Translations under genes and position numbers: made by a program
Origin: Hyphomicrobiaceae bacterium
GTDB taxonomy: Bacteria; Pseudomonadota; Alphaproteobacteria; Rhizobiales; Hyphomicrobiaceae
Length of the DNA: 64,000 bases
NCBI GenBank assembly: GCA_022844275.1
Contig: JALHMB010000007.1
Coordinates: 248,001-312,000, forward strand
Direction of reading: 5' to 3'
Notes under the pieces: model-generated
What the model saw: the letters and a program-made list of their open reading frames with translations, nothing else
Told to the model about the DNA's origin: nothing
Databases searched by the model: none
Part shown: piece after piece, positions 49,318 through 56,642 of the stretch
Position numbering within the stretch: the stretch's first letter is position 1
Layout of the letters: each line of letters starts with the position of its first letter

Positions 49318-50658
49318 TCAGTCTTGCAGACTGCGCCCGGGAATCCAACTCGTTCCGGCGAGCGGCACGCCGGCCATCGCCGCCGCCTCGACCGTCAGCG
49401 CAACGAGATCCTCGGGCTCGAGATTGTGCACGTGGCTCTTGCCGTTCGCACGCGCAATGGTCTGGCACTCGAGCGTCAACACCGAGAGATAGTTGGCGAG
49501 GCGCTTGCCCGCAGCGACAGGATCGAGGCGCTTGGTGAGCTCCGGGTCCTGCGTCGTGATGCCGGCGGGATCGCGGCCTTCATGCCAGTCATCATAGCAG
49601 CCGGCGGTCGTGCCGAGCTTGCGGTAGTCCTCTTCCCAGCGCGGATGATTGTCGCCGAGCGCGATGAGCGCCGCCGTGCCGATCGAGACGGCGTCGGCAC
49701 CGAGCGCCAGCGCCTTCGCCACGTCCGCACCCGAGCGAATGCCACCGGAGACGACGAGCTGCACCTTGCGGTGCATGTCGAGTTCGGTCAGCGCCTTCAC
49801 GGCGGGCCGGATCGCGGCGAGGGTCGGCAGGCCGCAGTGCTCGATGAACACATCCTGCGTCGCCGCCGTGCCGCCCTGCATGCCATCGAGCACGACCACG
49901 TCGGCGCCGGACTTTACGGCCAGCGCTGTGTCGTAGTACGGCCGCGCAGCACCGACTTTCACATAGATCGGCTTTTCCCAGCCCGTGATCTCGCGCAGCT
50001 CGAGGATCTTGATCTCGAGATCATCGGGGCCTGTCCAATCGGGATGACGGCAGGCCGAGCGCTGATCGATCCCTGCCGGAAGCGTGCGCATCTTCGCGAC
50101 GCGATCGGAAATCTTCTGGCCGAGCAGCATCCCGCCGCCGCCGGGCTTGGCCCCTTGGCCGATGACGATCTCTATGGCATCGGCCTTGCGGATCTGATCG
50201 GGCTCCATGCCATAGCGCGAGGGCAGATACTGATAGACGAGCAGGCTCGACGCCGCGCGCTCCTCGGCCGTCATGCCGCCATCGCCCGTGGTCGTCGACG
50301 TGCCGACGGCCGAGGCGCCGCGCCCCAGCGCTTCTTTCGCAGGCGCCGAGAGCGAGCCGAAGCTCATGCCTGCGATGGTGATCGGGATCTTGATCTCGAT
50401 GGGATTCTTCGCGAAGCGCGTGCCGAGCACGACGTTGGTCCCGCACTTCTCGCGGTAGCCTTCAAGCGGATAGCGGCTGATCGAGGCCCCGAGAAACAAC
50501 AGATCGTCGAAATGCGGCAGCTTCCGCTTAGCGCCAAAGCCACGAATGTCATAGATGCCCGTCGCGGCCGCGCGATGGATCTCGGCGATGGTGGCGCGGT
50601 CGAACGTCGCCGACTCGCGGGGCGGGGTGTGGATCCAACGGTCGTGATCGTCGGCCAT
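49318..50658 (-). CDS. glxD: FMN-binding glutamate synthase family protein (GlxD / MgsC)
   Basis: A 446-residue protein with the FMN domain of glutamate synthase: FGSLSAPAKEALGRGASAVGTSTTTGDGG, GQGAKPGGGGMLLGQKIS, VKVGAARPYYDTALAVKSGADVVVLDGMQGGTAAT, VSGGIRSGADVAKALALGADAVSIG. With GlxB and GlxC it should rebuild a glutamate-synthase-like or N-methylglutamate synthase complex. The cysteine cluster that binds 3Fe-4S in GltB is largely lost (TAGCYDDWHEGRDPAG), probably usual for this group. Coupled to glxC by a 1-base stop-start overlap. Confidence 0.88.
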   Translation of the reverse strand: MADDHDRWIHTPPRESATFDRATIAEIHRAAATGIYDIRGFGAKRKLPHFDDLLFLGASISRYPLEGYREKCGTNVVLGTRFAKNPIEIKIPITIAGMSFGSLSAPAKEALGRGASAVGTSTTTGDGGMTAEERAASSLLVYQYLPSRYGMEPDQIRKADAIEIVIGQGAKPGGGGMLLGQKISDRVAKMRTLPAGIDQRSACRHPDWTGPDDLEIKILELREITGWEKPIYVKVGAARPYYDTALAVKSGADVVVLDGMQGGTAATQDVFIEHCGLPTLAAIRPAVKALTELDMHRKVQLVVSGGIRSGADVAKALALGADAVSIGTAALIALGDNHPRWEEDYRKLGTTAGCYDDWHEGRDPAGITTQDPELTKRLDPVAAGKRLANYLSVLTLECQTIARANGKSHVHNLEPEDLVALTVEAAAMAGVPLAGTSWIPGRSLQD

Positions 50659-51380
50659 CAGTAGGACCCCAGATTCTCGATGTGGAACTGATAAAGCGTA
50701 CGCGCCGAGCCGTAGCGTGTGAACTCCGCGACATCGATCTCGTGACCTATGCCGGCGGCGTCGAGCAGCCCCCTAAGCAATGTTCGGTGCTCCTCGCGCA
50801 TTTCCTTCGCGATGCAGTCGGTGCCGAGGCTCTTGACCTTGCCGCGCACGAAGAGGCGCGCTTCGTAAATGCTGTCGCCGAGCGCGTCGCCGGCATCGCC
50901 GAGGACGACGATATTGCCCGCCTGCGCCATGAACGCGGCCATGTGACCGATCGAGCCTTTCACGACGATATCCAGCCCGCGCAACGAAATGCCAAGCCGT
51001 GACGAGGCATTGCCGTCGATGACGAGAAGCCCGCCACAACCGGTCGCACCGGCCGATTGCGAGGCGTCACCCTTCACATGCACGCGACCGGACATCATGT
51101 TTTCGGCGACGCCGGTGCCGGCATTGCCGTTGACGATGATGCTGGCCTTCTGATTCATGCCACCGCAGTAGTAGCCCACATGGCCGTCGATCGTGACATC
51201 GATTGGACCCGTGAGGCCGGCGGCAAGTGCGTGCGCGCCGCGCGGATTCGATACCACGAACGCGCCGGCCTCGGCCTTCTGCAGGGTCTCGTTGACCTGC
51301 CGGAGCAACAGGCTGGCCATATCGAGGCTGGTGTTGCGCGCGTCAAACGCTGTCTTAATTCCCATCCGCACTGACGGCAT
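50658..51380 (-). CDS. glxC: GXGXG-domain protein (GlxC / MgsB)
   Basis: A 240-residue right-handed beta-helix domain, matching the C-terminal GXGXG domain of GltB. Repeats such as VTIDGHVGYYCGGMNQKASIIVNGNAGTGVAENM, RVHVKGDASQSAGATGCGG and IVVLGDAGDALGDSIYEARLFVRG show the turn pattern. In the split enzyme it bridges the amidotransferase and FMN subunits. ATG 51380 has GGAG upstream and lies 3 bases after glxB. Confidence 0.88.
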   Translation of the reverse strand: MPSVRMGIKTAFDARNTSLDMASLLLRQVNETLQKAEAGAFVVSNPRGAHALAAGLTGPIDVTIDGHVGYYCGGMNQKASIIVNGNAGTGVAENMMSGRVHVKGDASQSAGATGCGGLLVIDGNASSRLGISLRGLDIVVKGSIGHMAAFMAQAGNIVVLGDAGDALGDSIYEARLFVRGKVKSLGTDCIAKEMREEHRTLLRGLLDAAGIGHEIDVAEFTRYGSARTLYQFHIENLGSY

Positions 51381-51383
51381 GGC

Positions 51384-52280
51384 TCAGCTCCGGCTCCATG
51401 CGTAGACCGTGGCCGGCGCCGGCTCCCAAATGCGCGCACCATCGATTCCGGGAAGCGCGGCGAGTGCGCGGAACTCGGAGCCGAAAGCCACCCAGGCATC
51501 CGTCTCCGCCATCACCGCCGGCTTGCAAGCGATCGGATCGCGCAGCACGGCAAAGCCATCGCGCGTGCCGACGACGAACGTATAGAAGCCGTCGAGATCG
51601 TCGAGCGCATGCTCCAGCGCCTGCTGGAGGCTGTCGCCTTCCTTCATGCGCCAGGAGAGATAGCCGGCGGCAACCTCGGTGTCGTTCTCGGTCTGGAAGC
51701 GCTCGCCGTGGCGGCGCAGTGTCTCGCGGAGCCGATTGTGATTGGAGAGCGAGCCATTGTGCACGAGGCACGTATCACGCCCCGTCGAGAAGGGATGCGA
51801 ACCCGCGATCGTCACGGCGCTCTCGGTCGCCATGCGTGTGTGGCCGATCGCGTGCGTGCCGCTGAAGGACGAAAGGCGCAGGCGCTCGCTGATCGCGTCC
51901 GGATCGCCGATACCCTTGTAGATCTCGATGGCCTCGCCTTCGCTCAGCACCGTCGCCTCGGGCACGTTCTCGATCAGCCAGGCGCGCGCGGCGGTGCCAT
52001 CGCCGTCGATGCGGATAACGGCATGGTCCTCGATCGTGTCGTACGTGACCTTGCTGCCGGTCGCTGCCGCAAGCCGCTTTGCCACATCCGCCCAGTCGAG
52101 CGTCGAGGCCCGGCGCACGGCGCAGATCTTCGACACGCCGCCGGCCGCACCGCCATAGATGGCGAAACCGGCACTGTCCGGCCCCCGCCCGCACATCTCA
52201 TGCAGCATCACCGCAGTGAGGCGACCGAGCTGCGGCTCCAGCGCCTTATCCTTGAGGAAGAGGCCAACAATCCCGCACAT
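51384..52280 (-). CDS. glxB: Class II glutamine amidotransferase (GlxB / MgsA)
   Basis: A 298-residue N-terminal-nucleophile amidotransferase. MCGIVGLF gives the catalytic Cys2 after Met removal; GHTRMATES, VHNGSLSNHNRLR and TENDTEVAAGYLSW are the glutamine site. It supplies ammonia to, or handles glutamyl groups for, the GlxD subunit. First gene of glxB-glxC-glxD, with a possible operator and -35 upstream. Confidence 0.88.
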   Translation of the reverse strand: MCGIVGLFLKDKALEPQLGRLTAVMLHEMCGRGPDSAGFAIYGGAAGGVSKICAVRRASTLDWADVAKRLAAATGSKVTYDTIEDHAVIRIDGDGTAARAWLIENVPEATVLSEGEAIEIYKGIGDPDAISERLRLSSFSGTHAIGHTRMATESAVTIAGSHPFSTGRDTCLVHNGSLSNHNRLRETLRRHGERFQTENDTEVAAGYLSWRMKEGDSLQQALEHALDDLDGFYTFVVGTRDGFAVLRDPIACKPAVMAETDAWVAFGSEFRALAALPGIDGARIWEPAPATVYAWSRS

Positions 52281-52343
52281 AGAAGGGGCTCTTTAACTGA
52301 AGACGAAATGGTTTCCGGGGAGAAGCACATAAACAAGATCGCG

Positions 52344-52381
52344 TGTCAACCGGAACGAAATCAAATTTCCCAACAGGAAAT
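52344..52381 (-). promoter_or_regulatory. Operator-like palindrome and -35 box upstream of glxB
   Basis: ATTTCC-CAACA-GGAAAT (52365-52381) is a perfect 6-5-6 inverted repeat. On the minus strand it is followed 15 bases later by TTGACA (52349-52344), a good -35; no strong -10 is seen. The palindrome resembles that at 53126-53142 ahead of the regulator gene. Its position upstream of the -35 would fit activation; this is inference. Confidence 0.5.
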
Positions 52382-52382
52382 A

Positions 52383-53063
52383 TCACTCGCGCGTATAGAC
52401 GATGATCGAGAGGTAGGTCATCGGCAGGCGGGTGAGCTCCTCCGGGCCGTGCGGCGCAGCCGAGTCGAACATGAGCGAATCCCCGGGCTTCAGGGCGTAG
52501 GTCTTGTCGGCGTGGCGGTAAACGACCGATCCGGTCAGCATGTGGATGAACTCGATGCCTTCATGCTGGAAGATTGGGTAGGGCTCGGCTTCGCCGCTCA
52601 GCGTGATGAGATAGGGCTCGACCACGAGGTTGCCGGCAATGGAGTGGCCGAGGAGCTGATACTGATGGCCCGCCTTCGTGCCGCGCCGCTCGATCGTTAC
52701 GCCTTGCCCTGATGGCACGTAGGAACAGTCGCGCCGGCCTTCATAGCTCGCGAAGAAGCTGGTCAGCGGCACATTGAGCGCCCGAGCAAGTGCCTCCAGG
52801 CTTTCGAGCGACGCGGAAACGCTGCCGTTCTCGATCTTCGAGAGCATGCCGGCGGAAAGGCCTGCCTGATGCGCCAATTCGGCCGCCGTGATGTCTAGTC
52901 TCTTCCTCAGGCCTCGAATCTGGACGCCGATCGCCGCAGCGATCGACATCGGCGCCTGTACGGGGGGCGCAGTAGAGCCTGTCGCCAGGTCGCCCTTGCG
53001 TGGGCGAGCCCCAACCGTCACATCTCCGCGGCGCTTGGCTCCTGACTTCGTGGCGCTCTTCAT
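52383..53063 (-). CDS. XRE-family regulator with C-terminal cupin domain
   Basis: A 226-residue regulator. After a basic Ala/Pro-rich N-terminus (about 1-40), the HTH lies at about 44-100 (IRGLRKRLDITAAELAHQAGLSAGMLSKIENG), and a cupin sensor at about 150-225 (EPYPIFQHEGIEFIHMLTGSVVYRHADKTYALKPGDSLMFDSAAPHGP). PuuR-like members respond to amines or amino acids. ATG 53063 has AGGA upstream. It is upstream of glxB in the same direction and likely controls that operon and itself. Ligand unknown; methylamine or glutamate derivatives are guesses. Confidence 0.85.
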   Translation of the reverse strand: MKSATKSGAKRRGDVTVGARPRKGDLATGSTAPPVQAPMSIAAAIGVQIRGLRKRLDITAAELAHQAGLSAGMLSKIENGSVSASLESLEALARALNVPLTSFFASYEGRRDCSYVPSGQGVTIERRGTKAGHQYQLLGHSIAGNLVVEPYLITLSGEAEPYPIFQHEGIEFIHMLTGSVVYRHADKTYALKPGDSLMFDSAAPHGPEELTRLPMTYLSIIVYTRE

Positions 53064-53125
53064 ATGAGTGTCCTGATCAGACTTTTCGCTGCGAAGAACC
53101 GAGCGTCCGCTGTGGCGGCAGCGCG

Positions 53126-53142
53126 ATTTCTTTACAGGAAGT
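53126..53142 (-). promoter_or_regulatory. Operator-like element upstream of the XRE-cupin regulator gene
   Basis: ATTTCTTTACAGGAAGT agrees with the 17-bp glxB palindrome at 13 of 17 positions, including ATTTC and ACAGGAA; the similarity continues into TAT after it. It is followed by GTATAC and overlaps a TATACT hexamer on the minus strand, so binding could block a promoter of the regulator gene. A role in autoregulation is inferred. Confidence 0.45.
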
Positions 53143-53177
53143 ATACTTTCGCAAGAAGCAAATAAAGCCGGCCCCAA

Positions 53178-53477
53178 TCAGCCATCTTCCTCGCGAACGT
53201 GCTCGATCATGCCGAGCAGCATGTGCCGGATGTGATCGTCGGCCGCCTCGTAGAATATCTGTCGCGTCTTGCGGGTTCCGCGCACGAGCCGCGCGGCCCT
53301 CAGCAAGCGAAGGTGATGACTGACCAGCGACGGGCTCGCGTCGACCGCCTTTGCGATATCGCCAACCGCGATCGGACCCCCGAGGCAGGCAAGCAGGACA
53401 CGCAGCCGCGTCGGATCGCCGAGCAGGCGGAACGTTTCAGCAATGACGCTGATCTGGTCGGCAGTGGGATGGCTCAA
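53178..53477 (-). CDS. ArsR/SmtB-family metal sensor
   Basis: A 99-residue winged-helix repressor. The recognition helix is PSLVSHHLRLLRAARLV. Its last helix carries Asp80-x-His82-x10-His93-x2-Glu96, the alpha-5 site of SmtB/CzrA zinc sensors; the alpha-3 Cys box of arsenic or cadmium sensors is absent. The start is a TTG at 53477 that overlaps the CDF transporter stop, with GGGAGG about 10 bases upstream; no ATG fits the conserved length. A longer open frame upstream is a shadow of the transporter. It should repress the CDF operon when zinc is low. Confidence 0.87.
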   Translation of the reverse strand: MSHPTADQISVIAETFRLLGDPTRLRVLLACLGGPIAVGDIAKAVDASPSLVSHHLRLLRAARLVRGTRKTRQIFYEAADDHIRHMLLGMIEHVREEDG

Positions 53478-54472
53478 TGCCTGTGCCCTCCCGAGCCCGA
53501 GGGCTTCGCCTCTAACGGGCAAGCTGCCTCGTCGCCCCAGACGATCTCGACCGTGCTGTGACCGATCCCGAAGCGCTCCGACAGCTCTCGCTTGATGGCG
53601 CGGGTCACGGCGCGTGAGTCCGCGCCCGGCTCGATGGCCGCCTCCAGCGTCGCCGAGGGCATTCCCGAGGTGATCGACCAGACGTGCACGTGATCCACGC
53701 AGCTCACGCCCTCGACCCTCTCTAGCAAGTGCCGACGCAGGGCCTCGATATCTATATTCGCCGGTGTTCCTTCGAGCAGGATATGGAGCGAATTCTTCAG
53801 GAGCGCCCAGGCGCTGCGCAGTATCAGCAGCAGGATGAGCACCGACAGGATCGGATCTATCGGCGTCCAGCCAGTGAAATAGATTGCTGCCGCCGCGACG
53901 ATCGCTGCTACTGAGCCAAGCAGATCGCCCAGCACGTGCAGCATGGCACCCTGAATATTGACGTGCTCGGTATCGGCTCGGCGCAGTATCAGGAACACGC
54001 CGATATTCACGATGAGGCCGAGGATCGCGACGACCAGCATCGGTCCGGCCAGCACAGGCGAGGGATCTAGCAGCCGTCCCACAGCCTCCCAAGCGATCCA
54101 CGCAACAAGCAGGAGCAGAGTCACCGCATTGACGAATCCCGCGAGCACTTCGAGCCGCAGGTAGCCGAAGGTCTTGCTCGAGGTCGCCGCCCGCTTGCCG
54201 AAGTAGAAACCGGCCCAGGCAAGCCCGAGCGCCACGGCGTCCGTCAGCATGTGACCGGCATCGGCGATCAGGGCGAGCGATCCCGAGAGCAGGCCGCCGA
54301 TCACTTCCGCGATCATGAACCCAGCCGTGAGGACGAGCGCGAGCAGGACGGTGCGCTCGTTGCTCGCGGTTATCGTCGGCGCGTGACTGTGATCGTGGCC
54401 ATGGTCCGAGCCGCGCTCATGCGCTCCGTGATCGTGTGCGGCATGATCATGTCCGGACGCGTCTCTGCTCAT
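53474..54472 (-). CDS. Cation diffusion facilitator, zinc-type exporter
   Basis: A 332-residue CDF antiporter exporting divalent metal for protons. A His-rich cytosolic N-terminus (HDHAAHDHGAHERGSDHGHDHSH region, residues 7-32) is followed by six helices. The transport site is DAGHMLTDA in TM2 and HVLGDLLGS in TM5 (two HxxxD motifs), which is the zinc/cadmium pattern. ATG 54472 is chosen; an in-frame ATG at 54496 adds 8 residues. The downstream ArsR gene overlaps it. Confidence 0.9.
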   Translation of the reverse strand: MSRDASGHDHAAHDHGAHERGSDHGHDHSHAPTITASNERTVLLALVLTAGFMIAEVIGGLLSGSLALIADAGHMLTDAVALGLAWAGFYFGKRAATSSKTFGYLRLEVLAGFVNAVTLLLLVAWIAWEAVGRLLDPSPVLAGPMLVVAILGLIVNIGVFLILRRADTEHVNIQGAMLHVLGDLLGSVAAIVAAAAIYFTGWTPIDPILSVLILLLILRSAWALLKNSLHILLEGTPANIDIEALRRHLLERVEGVSCVDHVHVWSITSGMPSATLEAAIEPGADSRAVTRAIKRELSERFGIGHSTVEIVWGDEAACPLEAKPSGSGGHRH

Positions 54473-54504
54473 CAAAACGCTCTCTCGTAGTCGCATACGA
54501 TTAT

Positions 54505-54518
54505 TGAATACATATTCA
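54505..54518 (-). promoter_or_regulatory. SmtB/ArsR-type operator before the CDF gene
   Basis: TGAATA-CA-TATTCA, a 6-2-6 inverted repeat, lies within 35 bases of the CDF start. SmtB operators have the form TGAACA-GT-TATTCA. The position and the neighbouring sensor make it the likely repressor site. Confidence 0.7.
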
Positions 54519-54713
54519 TATATTTAATTGGTGTTTGCAAGGAGGGATGGCCGGACAGATCGAAGAATGCGGCGACGCGGCATTGCTAGCCGCCAGTTCG
54601 CGGCTCGACGGCCCATGGGATACGCATGGCGCCCACACTGCGGAGCCGCTGCCGCATCCCCCCATCTCGCGCTAGGCTCAGCCAAAGAAAAACGGCGGAG
54701 TAGGGTGGGAATC

Positions 54714-56045
54714 ATGACGCGGCAGCTCCATCTCAACCTCTTCATCAACAGCCGCGGCCACCACGAGGCTTCCTGGCGACATCCGAAGTCGTCGCCACGA
54801 GCCATGACCGACATCCGATATTTCCAGGAGCTCGCCCAGAAGGCCGAAGCCGGGCTCTTCGATTCGATCTTCCTCGCCGATCAGCTCGCACTCGCGGACG
54901 ACATCGCGAGCGCGCCCCGCACATGGCTCGAGCCCATCACGGCACTCGGCGCGCTCGCGGTTTCGACGTCGCGCATCGGCCTCATTGCCACGGCTTCGAC
55001 GACCTATACCGAGCCCTTCAACCTCGCGCGCCAGCTCGCATCGCTCGATCATATGAGTGGTGGCCGCATCGGCTGGAACATTGTCACCTCGTGGATGGCT
55101 GCATCCGCCCGCAACTTCGGCAGTGCCGGCCAAGTCTCGCACGCCGATCGCTACGAGCGCGGCGAGGAATTCATGCAGGTCGTCCGCGCGCTGTGGGACA
55201 GCTGGGCTGACGATGCGATCCTCGATGACCGCGTCAGCGGTCGCTATGCGCGCGCTGAGAGCGTTCGCGCCATCAACCACACGGGCGAGCACTATCAGGT
55301 TGCCGGACCACTCAATGTGCCACGCTCGCCGCAGGGCCGGCCCGTGCTCGTTCAGGCAGGCTCATCCGATACCGGACGCGCATTCGCCGCCAGGCACGCC
55401 GAAGCTGTGTTCACAGCGCACATGGAGAAGGCGACCGCACAAGAGTTCTACGCCGATCTCAAGGCCCGCGTCGTCGCCGAGGGACGGCGCGCCGATCAGG
55501 CACTCATCCTGCCGGGTCTGAGCCCGATGATCGGATCCACGGAAGCGGAAGCGCAACGCCTCGAACGCGAGCTCAACGAGCTGAGCGATCCGGAAGTCGG
55601 GCGCAAGCGTCTGTCGGCGCGCTTCGGCGGGCACGACTTTTCGCATCTGCCGCTCGACAAGCCGCTGCGGACCGAAGACTTCCCGGCTTCGGACGCGCAC
55701 GAAGCTGCACGTAGCCGCACGGAAGTGATCATCGGACTCGTGCGACGCGAGCAGCCGACGCTACGCCAACTGCTTGCTCGCCTCGCCGGTGCGCGCGGAC
55801 ATTTCACGTTCGCCGGTACGCCTGAGCAGGTTGCGAGTCTGATGATCGACTGGTTCGAGAGTGGCGCCGCCGACGGTTTCAATCTCATGCCGCCGATCCT
55901 GCCGTGGATGCTCGATGTTTTTATCGCCGAGGTCGTACCGCTGCTGCAGAAGCGCCATCTCTTCCGCACGGCATATGAGGGCACGACGCTGCGTGCGCAC
56001 TACGGTCTCGAAAGGCCCGCGGTGAACGCAAGACAACGCGGGTAA
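54714..56045 (+). CDS. NtaA/SnaA/DszA-family flavin-dependent monooxygenase
   Basis: A 443-residue FMNH2-using monooxygenase of the nitrilotriacetate/desulfurisation component A group. RQLHLNLFINSRGHHEASWRHP, SIFLADQLAL, LEPITALGALAVST, LIATASTTYTEPFNLARQLASLDHMSGGRIGWNIVTS and QAGSSDTGRAFAARHAEAVF are diagnostic. ATG 54714 has GGGTGGGA upstream; the 62 upstream in-frame codons are rejected. A flavin reductase partner is not in the window. Substrate unknown. Confidence 0.88.
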   Translation: MTRQLHLNLFINSRGHHEASWRHPKSSPRAMTDIRYFQELAQKAEAGLFDSIFLADQLALADDIASAPRTWLEPITALGALAVSTSRIGLIATASTTYTEPFNLARQLASLDHMSGGRIGWNIVTSWMAASARNFGSAGQVSHADRYERGEEFMQVVRALWDSWADDAILDDRVSGRYARAESVRAINHTGEHYQVAGPLNVPRSPQGRPVLVQAGSSDTGRAFAARHAEAVFTAHMEKATAQEFYADLKARVVAEGRRADQALILPGLSPMIGSTEAEAQRLERELNELSDPEVGRKRLSARFGGHDFSHLPLDKPLRTEDFPASDAHEAARSRTEVIIGLVRREQPTLRQLLARLAGARGHFTFAGTPEQVASLMIDWFESGAADGFNLMPPILPWMLDVFIAEVVPLLQKRHLFRTAYEGTTLRAHYGLERPAVNARQRG

Positions 56046-56080
56046 GCAATCTCAAGCAGTTAGCCGCGTCAAAGCGATGA

Positions 56081-56102
56081 TGAATGTTCATTCAGATGAA
56101 TG
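56081..56102. promoter_or_regulatory. Array of three alternating TGAATG half-sites
   Basis: TGAATG (56081-56086), CATTCA (56089-56094) and TGAATG (56097-56102) alternate with 2-base gaps, making a perfect 6-2-6 palindrome plus a further half-site. It differs from the CDF operator (TGAATA-CA-TATTCA) by one base per half plus the 2-base spacer. It could be a second site for the ArsR sensor or an operator for a TetR-type protein. The rest of 56046-56239 is AT-rich and shows nothing else. Confidence 0.4.
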
Positions 56103-56239
56103 CCCGTTAAGCTACTGAAAAAATTATAAAAATCGCGACGGAAGAATATTTACCAAGGCGTTCTCCTCATGCACGCCGCACTGGATCGCCGACAAATAGG
56201 ACGGTGGTTACCGCGGCCCGAAACAGAGGAGATGCCATC

Positions 56240-56566
56240 ATGAAATCCGTTCTGCTCGCCGCTGCCGCCGCTGTTGCTGCTATCTCGGCCTCGTCTGGCG
56301 TCGCGCTCGCCGACAAGAGCTACACCCCCAACTGGAGGCCGCACGGAATGGACACCAAGCGGGTCTATCGCCCCGCGCCGCGCGTCCACTATCACCGCTA
56401 CGAGTATCGCCCGGTCTATCGTCCGACCCCGATCCAGAACAGCCGTGCTGACCTTGCCGAAAGGCGGCGTGACGCGTTTGCCGACGGCCGCATCACGTTC
56501 ATCGAGAAGCTCAAGCTGAATGCTGCCCAGCGCCGTCACGAGTCTCTGGTGCGCTCGTACCGCTAA
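56240..56566 (+). CDS. Small secreted hypothetical protein
   Basis: A 108-residue protein with a signal peptide (about 1-24, ending SGVALA) and a mature part rich in Arg, Tyr and Pro (RVYRPAPRVHYHRYEYRPVYRP). The C-terminal half is a charged helix (ADLAERRRDAFADGRITFIEKLKLNAAQRRH). ATG 56240 has GAGGAG upstream. I do not recognise a family. It stands alone between the half-site array and a hairpin. Confidence 0.7.
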   Translation: MKSVLLAAAAAVAAISASSGVALADKSYTPNWRPHGMDTKRVYRPAPRVHYHRYEYRPVYRPTPIQNSRADLAERRRDAFADGRITFIEKLKLNAAQRRHESLVRSYR

Positions 56567-56613
56567 TTGGGATATCCGCCGACTTGCATCCCCCGGTGCT
56601 TCGTCGCGGATCA

Positions 56614-56638
56614 GGAGGGCCGTCCCCTGCGGCCCTCC
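56614..56638. terminator. Hairpin between the small secreted gene and the epoxide-hydrolase-like gene
   Basis: Perfect 9-bp stem GGAGGGCCG / CGGCCCTCC with a 7-base loop. No T run. Probably ends both converging transcripts. Confidence 0.5.
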
Positions 56639-56642
56639 ACCC

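Noticed and set aside
53478-54101. N-terminal extension of the ArsR gene
   Set aside because: The upstream part is the CDF coding region read in another frame; TTG 53477 with its GGGAGG site gives the normal length of the family.
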